DNA of 45,688 bases, taken from assembly GCA_902778565.1 (NCBI GenBank), contig CACYYH010000007.1, positions 1 to 45,688 of the forward strand, read 5' to 3'. Under the pieces are notes generated by a model. The model worked only from the letters and a program-made list of their open reading frames with translations, was not told where the DNA came from and searched no databases. Made by a program: the position numbers and the translations under genes. Position 1 is the stretch's first letter, and every line of letters starts with the position of its first letter. The DNA is from an uncultured Eubacteriales bacterium (lineage in GTDB: Bacteria; Bacillota; Clostridia; Peptostreptococcales; Anaerovoracaceae). Positions 1 through 8,689 of this stretch are shown here, piece by piece.

Positions 1-881
1 AGTCCCAGTTCTCTCATGAAGTTAAGGGTCTCCTTGGATATCCTGAGGTCAATTCCGCCAAGATGTCCGAAATGTCCAACTATGAGACCGGCAACGAGGC
101 AGCCGCCTGAATTGCCCAGGGAGAAGTTGATCCCGGGGATCTTGAAAGCGCCCAGAATGCATCCGAATGCGATGGCAAGGAAGAACGGGAAGAAACCGAA
201 GGGTTCGATCTTCTTCACTTCTCTCTTGAGGGTGGATGCTGTGGCTGCGTTTACTGCAACCAGCTTTGCCCTCTCCTCGTCCATGTTGACTTTCAGGATC
301 TTAGGCATGATCTGTACAAAGAATACAACGCCCAGAACTCCGTAGAGATAAGCTATGCCGTAGCCTGCAGTTACCAGATCCTCGCCTCCTGCAGCAACTT
401 CCTTTGCTGCGGATAAGCCCGGCGTGCTGGTAAGTCCGCCTGTCATAAGACCGACTGCCATAGCAGGCTCAAGGTTCTTGTCCATAAGGATGAATGCGCC
501 TGTGATGATGCTTCCGATGGCTATGACGATTATACCCATGTATACGTAAGCCATGGTCGCTTTATTGAATGATCTGAAGAACTTGGGTCCTGCGATCAGA
601 CCTACGGATGTAACGAAGAGCGCGGTTCCTATGCTGGAAAACAGACTGAACTTAGACTTTACAGCATCGTCAAAAAGTACAATGTCGATTCCGCCGAAGT
701 TGAATTCAGGCACCTTGCTGACTATAATACCGTAGATCAGTGCTATGAGCAGTACGCCCGCTGTTCCCAGTGATATTCCTTTTACTTCGATTGCTCCTAC
801 CAGATATCCGATCGTAGCGATGAGGAATGCGATGAAGATGATTCCCAGCATCGATGAAAGGACTCCGCCCAAATAAACCAT
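1..881 (-). CDS. AspT/YidE-type membrane antiporter, 3' end missing
   Basis: Reading leftwards from an ATG at 881 the frame stays open for 293 codons to the window edge, so the C-terminal part (about half of a roughly 550-residue family member) is outside. The visible protein begins MVYLGGVLSSMLGIIF and is very hydrophobic, with at least six membrane-spanning stretches. It carries the GLMTGGLTSTPGLSAA stretch typical of the AspT/YidE/YbjL duplication domain and a GNSGGCLVAGLIVGHFG helix pair. AspT itself exchanges aspartate for alanine across the cytoplasmic membrane; most clostridial homologues have unknown substrates, so only transport of a small carboxylate or amino acid is inferred. A good GGAGG site lies 9 bases before the start. 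It follows the kor operon, separated by a hairpin. Confidence 0.8.
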   Translation of the reverse strand, partial: MVYLGGVLSSMLGIIFIAFLIATIGYLVGAIEVKGISLGTAGVLLIALIYGIIVSKVPEFNFGGIDIVLFDDAVKSKFSLFSSIGTALFVTSVGLIAGPKFFRSFNKATMAYVYMGIIVIAIGSIITGAFILMDKNLEPAMAVGLMTGGLTSTPGLSAAKEVAAGGEDLVTAGYGIAYLYGVLGVVFFVQIMPKILKVNMDEERAKLVAVNAATASTLKREVKKIEPFGFFPFFLAIAFGCILGAFKIPGINFSLGNSGGCLVAGLIVGHFGHLGGIDLRISKETLNFMRELG

Positions 882-904
882 TTTTTACCTCCAAATGGCA
901 TAGT

Positions 905-935
905 CAGTCCTGCCCCGGGTCGCGAGGCAGGACTG
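905..935 (+). terminator. Perfect 10-bp hairpin between korC and the transporter gene
   Basis: CAGTCCTGCC (905-914) pairs perfectly with GGCAGGACTG (926-935) around an 11-base GC-rich loop. The run of seven T that would make it an intrinsic terminator follows on the plus strand (941-947). Read on the minus strand, the direction of the genes, there is no U tract after the stem. For korC transcripts it is therefore more likely an attenuating or 3'-end-protecting hairpin than a full terminator. Confidence 0.55.
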
Positions 936-945
936 AAAGATTTTT

Positions 946-1491
946 TTATTTTTCGTAATCTCTGATCATCTGACCGCCGAGTCTTAAAGCTGCCAGATTG
1001 GTGTCTCCTGTTCCCTTGGGAACGTGATTGAGGACTGCCCTCTCCATTGCTTCCTGTGTAGCAACGTGAGTGATCTCGTTTACAACTCCGCAGGAGATGA
1101 TGTTAGCTGACATCTTGTTCTTGATAACGTCTTTTGCGGAATCAAGGATAGGAAGTGAGTAAACCTTATGTGCGGCTTTGATCTCTTCCGGAACTTCGAT
1201 GTCGCTGTCAACTACGAAGATGGTCTCCGGCTTTACTGCATCCTTGAACTTGTTCAGGGATTCCTGAGTAAGTGAAAGCAGAAGGTCGGGATATTTGATC
1301 TTGGTATAATGGATCCTGTCATCGGATACGATGGTCTCAGCCTTGGAGGAACCTCCTCTGGCTTCAGGACCGTAAGCCTGACACTGGATAACCTGCTTAC
1401 CGTCTTCATAAGCAGCTTCAGCAATAATGATGGTGCCCATGATAACACCCTGTCCGCCGGATCCTGTCATTCTGATCTCAGTCTTTGCCAT
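946..1491 (-). CDS. korC: 2-oxoacid:ferredoxin oxidoreductase, gamma subunit
   Basis: This 181-residue protein opens with IRMTGSGGQGVIMGTIIIAEAA and carries CQAYGPEARGGSSKAE, both hallmarks of the pyruvate/2-oxoacid ferredoxin oxidoreductase gamma domain. In the complex this domain helps bind the CoA-linked half reaction that turns a 2-oxoacid, CoA and oxidised ferredoxin into acyl-CoA, CO2 and reduced ferredoxin. Its ATG overlaps the stop codon of the beta-subunit gene by one base (TAATG), which implies translational coupling. It is last in a delta-alpha-beta-gamma operon. The substrate (2-oxoglutarate versus branched-chain 2-oxoacids, Kor or Vor) cannot be decided from sequence by eye; the kor symbol is the conservative choice. 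Confidence 0.9.
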   Translation of the reverse strand: MAKTEIRMTGSGGQGVIMGTIIIAEAAYEDGKQVIQCQAYGPEARGGSSKAETIVSDDRIHYTKIKYPDLLLSLTQESLNKFKDAVKPETIFVVDSDIEVPEEIKAAHKVYSLPILDSAKDVIKNKMSANIISCGVVNEITHVATQEAMERAVLNHVPKGTGDTNLAALRLGGQMIRDYEK

Positions 1492-2315
1492 TACTTGTTA
1501 CCTCCGCATCTCTCAATGATTTTCATATACATGTCTGTATACTCTTCCTTGCTCTCATCTCTTGAAAGTTCTCCGATGAGGATCTTGCCTTCGAGCTTTT
1601 CAGGAGGAAGCTTAGCAGCTACCTTAGCGTCAATACAGGTATCCTTCTGCCAGTTCAGCATAGCTATGGAATCGCCTTTTTTGTTCTTACGTCCATAGTA
1701 CGTAGGACATACGGACATTCCTTCGATCAGTGAGAAACCGTGATGCTTGATAGCGTCCTCTATGAGCTTGACTGCGCCCTGAACGTTATATGCTGTGCAT
1801 CTTCCGGTGAAGGTGGCTCCGGCTGCTTCAGCAAGCTTGGGAATATCGAAGTTGTAGTCGATGTTTCCGTAAGGAGCTGTAGTTCCCTTTTCGCCATGAG
1901 GCGTTGTAGGTGAATACTGACCGCCGGTCATACCGTAAATATTGTTGTTGAAAACGATAGATGTGATATCTATGTTTCTTCTGCATGCGTGGATCAGGTG
2001 GTTTCCGCCGATAGCTGTGCAGTCTCCGTCACCTGTGATGCAGATAACTGTGAGCTCGGGGTTGGCAAGCTTAACGCCTGTAGCGAAAGCAAGAGCTCTG
2101 CCGTGTGTTGTATGAAGTGTATTGTAGTTCATATAACCTGCGGCTCTGGATGAGCATCCGATACCGGATACTATAACTACCTTATCGGGGTCAAGTCCGA
2201 GGTTGTAGATTGCCTGCGCAACGTCTCTCATGAGAATGCCGTGTCCGCATCCGGGGCACCAGATATGAGGGAGTCTGTTAACACGCATCGTCTTTTCTAT
2301 AAGTTTGCTGGGCAT
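1491..2315 (-). CDS. korB: 2-oxoacid:ferredoxin oxidoreductase, beta (TPP-binding) subunit
   Basis: A 274-residue protein with the CPGCGHG motif at residues 20-26 and a thiamine-pyrophosphate/Mg2+ motif, GDGD at 95-98 followed by NNN at 123-125. This is the catalytic thiamine subunit that decarboxylates the 2-oxoacid. The sequence IYGMTGGQYSPTTP after the Asn triplet is typical of Kor/Vor beta subunits. Its start lies one base downstream of the alpha-subunit stop (TAATATG), and its stop overlaps the korC start. It works in the cytoplasm with the neighbouring alpha, gamma and ferredoxin-like subunits and reduces ferredoxin during oxidative amino acid breakdown. Confidence 0.93.
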   Translation of the reverse strand: MPSKLIEKTMRVNRLPHIWCPGCGHGILMRDVAQAIYNLGLDPDKVVIVSGIGCSSRAAGYMNYNTLHTTHGRALAFATGVKLANPELTVICITGDGDCTAIGGNHLIHACRRNIDITSIVFNNNIYGMTGGQYSPTTPHGEKGTTAPYGNIDYNFDIPKLAEAAGATFTGRCTAYNVQGAVKLIEDAIKHHGFSLIEGMSVCPTYYGRKNKKGDSIAMLNWQKDTCIDAKVAAKLPPEKLEGKILIGELSRDESKEEYTDMYMKIIERCGGNK

Positions 2316-2316
2316 A

Positions 2317-3465
2317 TTAATACTCCTCCTCTATCTTCTTAAGAACTTCTTCAGGTGTAATGGTGGTTCCGTCGATCTTGCCGAGCTTGATGACGGGAAC
2401 TCTGCCCTCTACTATCCTCTGTACTTCAAGTACCATCTGTCCGTCGTTGTGCTCTGCAACGATGATCTGTCTCAGGTGCTTGTTTGATCTGATTATCTTG
2501 TTGAGCGCTTCTTCAGGGAAAGGCCATACTGTGATGGGTCTGAACATTCCGATCTTGAAGAAGTCCTGCTTCTTGGCCTCGTCCATAGCTCCCTGCACTG
2601 CTCTTGCAGTACCGCCGAAGCATACGATCATGGTCTCGCAGTCGTCGCATTCAACTTCTTCCCACTTCTGGATCCTGTCTCTTCTCTTGGTGATCTTGTC
2701 AAGGAGACGTCTTTCCTGGGAATCAGTCTGCTGGTTGTCATTGGTGGGGAAACCGTCAAGGTCATGGAAAAGACCTGTTACGTTGAAGTGATCGCCCTTT
2801 CCGAAAGGAGCGAATTCAGGAACGTAGTTTCCTTCCTGAACTGCATATGCCAGAGTACCGTTGAACTGTCTGTCGATCCTTCTGTTGGAAATGGTCAGTT
2901 CTTCAGGAGGAATCATTTCGCAGCCTTCTCTTAAGTGTCCGATGATCTCGTCCATGAGGAAGATAACGGGAACTCTGAATCTCTCAGCCATGTTGAAAGC
3001 TCTTACTGTTTCAGTGTAGCATTCCTGAACTGAAGAAGGAGAAATAACGATTACCGGGTGGTCACCGTGAGTACCCCACTTTGACTGCATCAGGTCTCCC
3101 TGAGACGGTGATGTGGGAAGTCCTGTGGAAGGACCTTCACGCTGTACGTCAACTATAACGATAGGGATCTCTGCGATGGCAGCATAGCCTATGTTCTCCT
3201 GCTTAAGGGAGAATCCCGGACCGGATGTTGCGGTCATTGCCTTAAGACCTGCAACGGATGCGCCCAGTGCAGCAGCGATACCGCCGATCTCGTCTTCCAT
3301 CTGAACGAACTTGCCTCCTACCTGAGGAAGTCTCAGAGCTGAACGCTCAGCGATCTCGGTGGAAGGTGTGATGGGATAACCGGCATAAAATCTCATGCCT
3401 GCAGCAATAGCACCCTCTACTACCGCTTCATTTCCCTGTAATAACTGAAATCTCTTATCTGACAT
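2317..3465 (-). CDS. korA: 2-oxoacid:ferredoxin oxidoreductase, alpha subunit
   Basis: A 382-residue protein that begins with a QGNEAVVEGAIAAGMRFYAG segment followed by GYPITPSTEIAE. It has the GPGFSLKQENIGYAAIAEIP stretch and FLMDEIIGH further on, all characteristic of the alpha chain of four-subunit 2-oxoacid:ferredoxin oxidoreductases. With the beta chain it forms the TPP site and positions the 2-oxoacid. The ATG overlaps the last base of the stop codon of the small ferredoxin subunit (TAATG), and GAGGTAGAG supplies the ribosome site inside that gene. The length is normal for the separate, unfused alpha chain. Confidence 0.92.
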   Translation of the reverse strand: MSDKRFQLLQGNEAVVEGAIAAGMRFYAGYPITPSTEIAERSALRLPQVGGKFVQMEDEIGGIAAALGASVAGLKAMTATSGPGFSLKQENIGYAAIAEIPIVIVDVQREGPSTGLPTSPSQGDLMQSKWGTHGDHPVIVISPSSVQECYTETVRAFNMAERFRVPVIFLMDEIIGHLREGCEMIPPEELTISNRRIDRQFNGTLAYAVQEGNYVPEFAPFGKGDHFNVTGLFHDLDGFPTNDNQQTDSQERRLLDKITKRRDRIQKWEEVECDDCETMIVCFGGTARAVQGAMDEAKKQDFFKIGMFRPITVWPFPEEALNKIIRSNKHLRQIIVAEHNDGQMVLEVQRIVEGRVPVIKLGKIDGTTITPEEVLKKIEEEY

Positions 3466-3662
3466 TACTCTACCTCCTCAAGCCAAATTGCATAATCAGG
3501 ACATCTGAGTTCGCAGAGTCCGCACTTGATGCAGTTATCAGGATTGCTGATGACTATCTTTTCCTTGGTGATCGCCAGCACGTCCTTAGGGCAGAAAGCT
3601 ACGCAGATGCCGCAGCCCTTGCACCACTTGGGGTCAGTAACCAGTTTTTTGTTTAAAGCCAT
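3465..3662 (-). CDS. korD: 2-oxoacid:ferredoxin oxidoreductase, delta (2[4Fe-4S]) subunit
   Basis: A 65-residue ferredoxin-like protein with two complete clusters of the CxxCxxCxxxC type: Cys14/17/20/24 (CKGCGICVAFCP) and Cys44/47/50/54 (CIKCGLCELRCP). It passes electrons from the TPP centre to ferredoxin. I place the start at the ATG at 3662, which has a GAGGTG site 6 bases upstream. The same frame stays open upstream to 3737, but that would place the start codon inside the operon promoter (3728-3755), so the longer version is rejected. First gene of the korDABC unit. Confidence 0.93.
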   Translation of the reverse strand: MALNKKLVTDPKWCKGCGICVAFCPKDVLAITKEKIVISNPDNCIKCGLCELRCPDYAIWLEEVE

Positions 3663-3727
3663 ATTACACCTCATTAATTCCACAATATTTTGTGTACCTT
3701 TGCGGGATAATTGCCCGCTCATCTTCA

Positions 3728-3755
3728 AATATAGCACTCTGGTTTTTTATTGCAA
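3728..3755 (-). promoter_or_regulatory. SigA-type promoter of the korDABC operon
   Basis: On the minus strand TTGCAA (3755-3750), a 16-base spacer and TATATT (3733-3728). Transcription would start near 3721, giving a leader of about 60 bases before korD. Confidence 0.6.
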
Positions 3756-3830
3756 TATGTTTTGGAATTTAGAACATTTTTAGTGCAAAAAGTTCATCGG
3801 GGTGAAGAGATGAACCGCTGACAAATCCTT

Positions 3831-3861
3831 ACAAATAAAAAAGGACGCCATCCGGCGTCCC
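3831..3861 (-). terminator. Rho-independent terminator after the M20 gene
   Basis: On the minus strand GGACGCC, a four-base loop and GGCGTCC (3860-3843) are followed at once by TTTTTTATTT. It lies 14 bases after the stop of the M20 amidohydrolase and isolates it from the kor operon promoter. Confidence 0.88.
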
Positions 3862-3874
3862 TTGGATCCAAAAC

Positions 3875-5101
3875 TTAAAACGGAGTTGCTTTGGCTTCCT
3901 GCACCCTCGGATCATTGACGTGGCTGAACTCCTCTTTTATCTTCTCGAGGTGCTCGGGTTCAGTCATAAGCTGGATCGCTGTGATGGTAAAACCTTTTAC
4001 AAAATCCATACAATTTCTGACTGCCTGTTCAGATCCGGTCCTTACTGCGAATTCAGGAGTATGCGGTTTATAGATCACGTCCTCCTCGGGAGCTGACAGA
4101 CCGGTAGTGGTCTGGATAGCCGGGCAGCAGTAGCTGACGTCACCCAGGTCGGAGCTTCCTGTAATAGGCTCTCCATGGGCCTTTATGAATTTATGGCCCA
4201 GATACTTTTCCATGTTCCCTACCATCATGTCAGAAAGATACATGTTTGAACATGTGTCCTTGAAGTCCTCTTCAGCATCTTCTATCTTGAACGTGCATCC
4301 TGTGGCAAGAGCTGCACCCCTGGCTGCATCATAGATCCTTTCGGCGATCTCCATGGCATATGAGAATTTCTGCGCTCTTGTGTAAAACAGCGCTTTGGTG
4401 TAATCGGGAATTACGTTAGGAGCCTTGCCTCCCTCCTGGATGATACCGTGGATCCTGGCTCTGTCCTTCACCTGCTGACGCATGAGTCCCACTGAAACGA
4501 AGAGCTGTATCATGGCGTCCAGAGCGTTTATGCCATCCTCAGGAGATGCCGCCGCATGTGAAGCCTTGCCGAAAAACTCCACCTGAAAGCACTTGATCGC
4601 GCTGGTATTGATTGAATCGAAGTCCACGTATGCAGGATGTGACATCATTGCCACGTCCAGATCGTCGAAGGCGCCCTTCTTGGCCATTACTACTTTAGCG
4701 CCTGCAGTTTCCTCTGCCGGCGTGCCGATCACAACTATCTCTCCGCCAAACTCGTCCGCGAATTCCCTCATGGCTATGCCTGATCCCACCGACATGGTGG
4801 CGATCAGATTATGGCCGCAGGCGTGTCCCAGTTCAGGAAGAGCATCATACTCCGCCAGCATGCCGATCCTCGGGCCTGGTTTAGCTCCTTTATATACTGC
4901 CTTATACGAGGTAGGTATGCCGCAAAACTCTTTCTCAACGCAGAATCCGTACTTTTCCAGCAGTTCTGTCTGCCACTGGCAGGCCTTGAATTCCTGATTG
5001 CCCAGTTCCGGATTGTCATGGATGTCCAGAGCAAGCTTCCTGAGTTCAGGCTCCAGTCCCTCTACTATCTCGTCAATTCTTTTTAAAAGTCTTTCTTCCA
5101 T
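3875..5101 (-). CDS. M20D-type amidohydrolase (acyl-amino-acid or aminobenzoyl-glutamate hydrolase-like)
   Basis: A 408-residue cytoplasmic metallo-hydrolase. The metal-binding core EYDALPELGHACGHN (84-98) supplies His93, Cys95 and His97, and GTPAEETAGAK supplies the catalytic Glu pair. A dimerisation/lid domain with SHAAASPEDGINALDA follows. This pattern is typical of the M20D branch (AbgB, hippurate hydrolase, IAA-amino-acid hydrolase), which removes an acyl or aryl group from an amino acid. It is a paralogue of the M20 protein encoded at 20553-21734. Ends at a strong terminator; the thioesterase gene lies 29 bases upstream on the same strand. The substrate is not deducible. Confidence 0.88.
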   Translation of the reverse strand: MEERLLKRIDEIVEGLEPELRKLALDIHDNPELGNQEFKACQWQTELLEKYGFCVEKEFCGIPTSYKAVYKGAKPGPRIGMLAEYDALPELGHACGHNLIATMSVGSGIAMREFADEFGGEIVVIGTPAEETAGAKVVMAKKGAFDDLDVAMMSHPAYVDFDSINTSAIKCFQVEFFGKASHAAASPEDGINALDAMIQLFVSVGLMRQQVKDRARIHGIIQEGGKAPNVIPDYTKALFYTRAQKFSYAMEIAERIYDAARGAALATGCTFKIEDAEEDFKDTCSNMYLSDMMVGNMEKYLGHKFIKAHGEPITGSSDLGDVSYCCPAIQTTTGLSAPEEDVIYKPHTPEFAVRTGSEQAVRNCMDFVKGFTITAIQLMTEPEHLEKIKEEFSHVNDPRVQEAKATPF

Positions 5102-5130
5102 GTGTATGCCCTCCGGCTTTTAATTGTCTC

Positions 5131-5856
5131 CTATTTTCTGAAGACTGCAATTATGGCAGTTTCGCTGTTATTCTTTACGACTACTTCGGTTCCTTTATCT
5201 GTTGTCCTTTTGAAAAATCTAAGGACGTCTCCTTCATAACATGTTTTTTTAAAGCTTACCTCGCAGTCCTTGATCTTCATAGCGTCAAGTTCTGCTGTGC
5301 TGAAAGCTCCGAAAAGCGCTCTCACGTACGCGGAGTTGTTCATATGTCCACCAAGATCGATATCAACTGATCTGACAGTGTATGATCCGAATTCTTCACA
5401 GTCGGAAACGTCATCTCTTACTCTCAGAAAAGGATCATCGAGTACTTTTTCTTCTGCAAACTCAAAATCCTCAGGAAATAATTCTTCCATTCTGATCAGT
5501 TCTCCCGATCTGGTGTCAAGCATCGCCCATTGAGTCTTGCCTTCAGCGAGTATTTCACCGCTTTCAGACCTGATCCTGTAGTCTCTTATCTCCTGTATGC
5601 CTCTGGGTCTGAGGGGCCAGGTCTCTATCACGATATTTTGCTCCATACGGGGATTCCTGTAAAAGCGCACCCTGGTCTTGGCTGTAAGCCAGAAAAGACC
5701 GGTTTCCTTCATGAATGTAACGCCGATATTCAGCGATTCTGCATGCTCTGATGCAATATCCATAAAAGCCTCAAAGGTTGCAGGCATTCCCATCCGTGAA
5801 GTGTGATCGCAGTCGCTGGGTCCTACAGTATAATTCTTTTCATATCTGCATTTCAT
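5131..5856 (-). CDS. Acyl-ACP thioesterase
   Basis: The 241 residues form the double hotdog layout of bacterial acyl-ACP thioesterases (FatA/FatB-like family). The N-terminal hotdog starts YTVGPSDCDHTSRMGMPATFEAFMD and contains GLFWLTAKTRVRFYRNP. The second has the signature VDIDLGGHMNNSAYVRALF, where the Asn-His-type active-site region (D-x-x-GHMNN) is intact. It would release free fatty acids from acyl carrier protein in the cytoplasm. GGAGGG lies 6 bases before the ATG. Family length is normal (about 240-250). No other fatty-acid genes are adjacent, as is common for this family in Clostridia. Confidence 0.88.
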   Translation of the reverse strand: MKCRYEKNYTVGPSDCDHTSRMGMPATFEAFMDIASEHAESLNIGVTFMKETGLFWLTAKTRVRFYRNPRMEQNIVIETWPLRPRGIQEIRDYRIRSESGEILAEGKTQWAMLDTRSGELIRMEELFPEDFEFAEEKVLDDPFLRVRDDVSDCEEFGSYTVRSVDIDLGGHMNNSAYVRALFGAFSTAELDAMKIKDCEVSFKKTCYEGDVLRFFKRTTDKGTEVVVKNNSETAIIAVFRK

Positions 5857-5891
5857 TTCAAGCCCTCCAAAGTTGCCGTTTATATCTTGTC

Positions 5892-6572
5892 TTACTTCAG
5901 ATCTCCGACGGTCTTTATGATGATGGATGCCGACTTCTCAGCCGCCTTCTGTTCGAAAGCATCGTAAGAATCCTCCGCTCCGTTATCCGCCAGATCGGAT
6001 ATGCACCTTATGATGGCAAAAGGCACCCCGTTGACATAGCATGCATGAGCCACAGCGCAGCCTTCCATCTCTACGGCAAGCGCTTCAGGAAAACGCTTCC
6101 TGAGCTGTCTCTTCTGCGCCCTTGAAGTAATGAACTGGTCACCTGTTATGATGACCCCGGTCTTTGAACCTTCAGCATTGTTATGGATCAGTTCTGACAG
6201 TTCTTTATCAGTATGGAACCATATCTGATTGGGAAAACAGAATTCCAGCTGATGAGGGCTCACGTCATGAAACGTCAGTTTCTCCGCCACCACCAGATCC
6301 ATCTGTTTTACAGAAGGGGCCATGCTACCGGCAACGCCTGTGAACAGGATGCAGTCAGGACTGAAATGGTCTATCATGATCTGGGTGAAAAGAGCGGCGT
6401 TCACCTTGCTTACCCCGCAGGTTGCCAGAACGACGTCCTTTCCCATGAGCAGTCCCCTGGTGAATGTCATTCCTGCAAAGACAGATACTTCTTTATCCGT
6501 CATCTTTCTTAATATGATCTCACTTTCCACATCGAGAGCGGAAAGAATTCCAACAGTCTTATACTCTTTCAT
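5892..6572 (-). CDS. mtnN: 5'-methylthioadenosine/S-adenosylhomocysteine nucleosidase
   Basis: A 226-residue protein of the MTAN branch of nucleoside phosphorylases. It begins VGILSALDVESEIIL and contains VLATCGVSKVNAALFTQ, LFTGVAGS, the substrate Glu pair in AVEMEGCAVAHACY and the catalytic Asp in CISDLADNG. It cleaves adenine from MTA and SAH, clearing by-products of SAM-dependent reactions, of which there are several in this window (rsmD, mnmM, cbiL, radical SAM). Its start is 3 bases after the VOC gene stop, so the two are probably co-transcribed. Confidence 0.93.
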   Translation of the reverse strand: MKEYKTVGILSALDVESEIILRKMTDKEVSVFAGMTFTRGLLMGKDVVLATCGVSKVNAALFTQIMIDHFSPDCILFTGVAGSMAPSVKQMDLVVAEKLTFHDVSPHQLEFCFPNQIWFHTDKELSELIHNNAEGSKTGVIITGDQFITSRAQKRQLRKRFPEALAVEMEGCAVAHACYVNGVPFAIIRCISDLADNGAEDSYDAFEQKAAEKSASIIIKTVGDLK

Positions 6573-6575
6573 GGC

Positions 6576-6929
6576 TCATCCCTCAACGAACTGTACCCTT
6601 ACTCCTGCAGGATCCTTCACATAGAAGAACTTCACGTGAGGATTGGGTGAGATAAGCTCCGTAGTCTCCAGACCCTTGGCTATATACTCTTCTCTGAGTG
6701 TCTCTGCGTCATCAGTTCCGAAGCCCATGGAGATAAACTGATTTCCGGATCCCTCCGCTTCGGGGTTCCTTATGATCTCCACCTTGGTTTCTTCAGGTCC
6801 GTCCGCAAGGAACACCAGGTCCATGTGGGGCCTCATGTCTCTTACGATCTTAAGTCCTGCATAGTCCTCATAAAACTTTATTTCCTCATCAAAGTATTTC
6901 GTAAGGATAGTAACGTGCTGCATCTTCAT
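6576..6929 (-). CDS. VOC-family (glyoxalase/bleomycin-resistance fold) protein
   Basis: The 117 residues fit one vicinal-oxygen-chelate domain with two beta-alpha-beta-beta-beta modules. It starts MQHVTILTKYFDEEIKFYEDY and ends with PNPHVKFFYVKDPAGVRVQFVE, where the DPAGVRVQFVE strand holds the usual last metal ligand Glu. The substrate is unknown; family members range from glyoxalase I and methylmalonyl-CoA epimerase to drug-binding proteins. I use the ATG at 6929, 9 bases after a GGGAGG site. It directly precedes mtnN. Confidence 0.8.
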   Translation of the reverse strand: MKMQHVTILTKYFDEEIKFYEDYAGLKIVRDMRPHMDLVFLADGPEETKVEIIRNPEAEGSGNQFISMGFGTDDAETLREEYIAKGLETTELISPNPHVKFFYVKDPAGVRVQFVEG

Positions 6930-6970
6930 TTTTTGCTGCCTCCCTCTTCAGTATTGATCTTGCAAAAAAC

Positions 6971-8668
6971 TCACATCTGGGCCATTTCCTTGTCAAGTAT
7001 ATCCATGGCATATCCGCAGGCCTTCTTCACAGCGCCTTCTTCGAAGGGCACCGAAAGGTTGGCGCACTTCAGGATCTCCAGATAGCTCTTGCTGCCTCCG
7101 ACGTCCGTCAGCGCCAGATAATCCTTCCATGCATTCTCAGGATCCTCTGCGTATTTCTTCTTGAACTCCATGGCTCCCATGGTGGTCAGAGTATAGTTGA
7201 TGTAGTAGAAAGGATAGAGATAGATGTGGAGTTTATGGTACCAGTATCCGCCTCTTTCCATGAATTCATCGTTGTCGTAGGTCCTCCATGGCATGTACTT
7301 TTCTTCAAGTTTATGCCATTCATAAGTCCTCTCCTTCGGTGTGAGTTCCGGATGCTCATAGCAGATGTGCTGGAACTCGTCCACAGCAACACCGAAAGGC
7401 ACGAAGGTCATGGCCTCCTGAAGATGCGCGAATCTGTATTTGTCCGCGTCATCTCCGAAGAATCTCTCCGCGTATCCGTAGGTGAACTGCTCCATTGACA
7501 TGGAGTGTATCTCAGCAATGTCTGTGGATGAGAAATAGTAGGTCTCCACAGGCTGTTTCCTGCATGCTCTGTATCCCGCAAAAGCATGGCCAAGCTCATG
7601 TGTCAGCACCTGCATGTCAAAGATGGTGCCATTGAAGCATGAGAATACGAAGGGAGCGCTGAGAGAAGGAAGAAGCGTCATATATCCTGTGGATGCCTTT
7701 CCCGGCTTGTTCTTCAGATCCAGAAGCTCGTGATCGATCATAAAATCGATGAACTCCGCAGTTTCAGGGCTCAGTTCGTGATACATCTTCTGAGCTTCCG
7801 CTATCATGAAATCATCGTCTCCGATGGGATGAGCGTTTCCGTCGGGGAATTCTTTCTTTTCGTCGAAAGCATAGATCTTATCGTATCCCAGACGCTTAGC
7901 CTGAGCTTCGTACAGTTTCTCACAGAAAGGCACCAGAACGGTCCTCACCTGCTCTCTGAAAGAAGCCACTTCTTCCTTTCCGTAATCGGTCCTTCCCTGG
8001 TTCATATATCCTACGGGAACATAGTTCTCGTAACCCAGGTTCCTTCCCATCTCGTTTCTGATCTTGATGAGTTCGTCCCAGATCTCTTCAAGTCTCTCTT
8101 CGTGACCGTGATAGAAATCAGAGTAAGCCTTGAAAGCGGCCCTTCTCACCTCTCTGTCATCGTCCTCAAAGAATTTCTGGAGGCCGTAGAGGTTTCTCTC
8201 CTCTCCCATGAATTCCACCTGGCACTGAGCCATGATGGACTGATACTCATCTGTGAGCTTGGCCTCCTGCTGCATCAAAGGGATATTGGCTTCGCAGAAG
8301 GTCTTCTTCTGAAGTTCCATCTCCACGAAGTACTGTTTACCCAGTTTCTCCTCTATGTATGATCTGTAGGGACTTTCCTCTATGGCTGCGTTGAACCGGA
8401 GCATATAAGGCATGATGGTGGGAAAAGTCTCGTTGAGCCACTGGTTTTCCTTGTCATAGAACTCATCCCTCGTATCCAGAGTATGCCTGATGTTAACGAT
8501 GGTGAACATGGTGGAGAGTTCCTTGCTGGTCTCTTCAGCCTTCATCATCAGTTCCAGTACTTCTTCCCCTGAACCGGCGGTTTTTACCGCTTCAGTGGTA
8601 TCCGTTATGAGCTTTACAAGTTCATCCACGTCAGGTCTCTTATATTCCAGTTCGCTGAATTTCCACAT
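6971..8668 (-). CDS. M3-family oligoendopeptidase (PepF-like)
   Basis: A 565-residue thimet-type metallopeptidase. The zinc motif HELGH sits near residue 355 within LTHELGHAFAGYRA, and the third ligand region EIHSMSMEQF follows about 25 residues later. The upstream helical domain and the length match clostridial M3 oligoendopeptidases, cytoplasmic enzymes that cut peptides of roughly 5-20 residues. This fits an organism living on peptides. GGAGG is placed 6 bases before the ATG. Confidence 0.93.
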   Translation of the reverse strand: MWKFSELEYKRPDVDELVKLITDTTEAVKTAGSGEEVLELMMKAEETSKELSTMFTIVNIRHTLDTRDEFYDKENQWLNETFPTIMPYMLRFNAAIEESPYRSYIEEKLGKQYFVEMELQKKTFCEANIPLMQQEAKLTDEYQSIMAQCQVEFMGEERNLYGLQKFFEDDDREVRRAAFKAYSDFYHGHEERLEEIWDELIKIRNEMGRNLGYENYVPVGYMNQGRTDYGKEEVASFREQVRTVLVPFCEKLYEAQAKRLGYDKIYAFDEKKEFPDGNAHPIGDDDFMIAEAQKMYHELSPETAEFIDFMIDHELLDLKNKPGKASTGYMTLLPSLSAPFVFSCFNGTIFDMQVLTHELGHAFAGYRACRKQPVETYYFSSTDIAEIHSMSMEQFTYGYAERFFGDDADKYRFAHLQEAMTFVPFGVAVDEFQHICYEHPELTPKERTYEWHKLEEKYMPWRTYDNDEFMERGGYWYHKLHIYLYPFYYINYTLTTMGAMEFKKKYAEDPENAWKDYLALTDVGGSKSYLEILKCANLSVPFEEGAVKKACGYAMDILDKEMAQM

Positions 8669-8689
8669 GTTATATCCTCCATTTGTTTT

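Noticed and set aside
3663-3737. N-terminal extension of korD by 25 codons
   Set aside because: Its start would overlap the operon promoter, and a good ribosome site precedes the shorter form.
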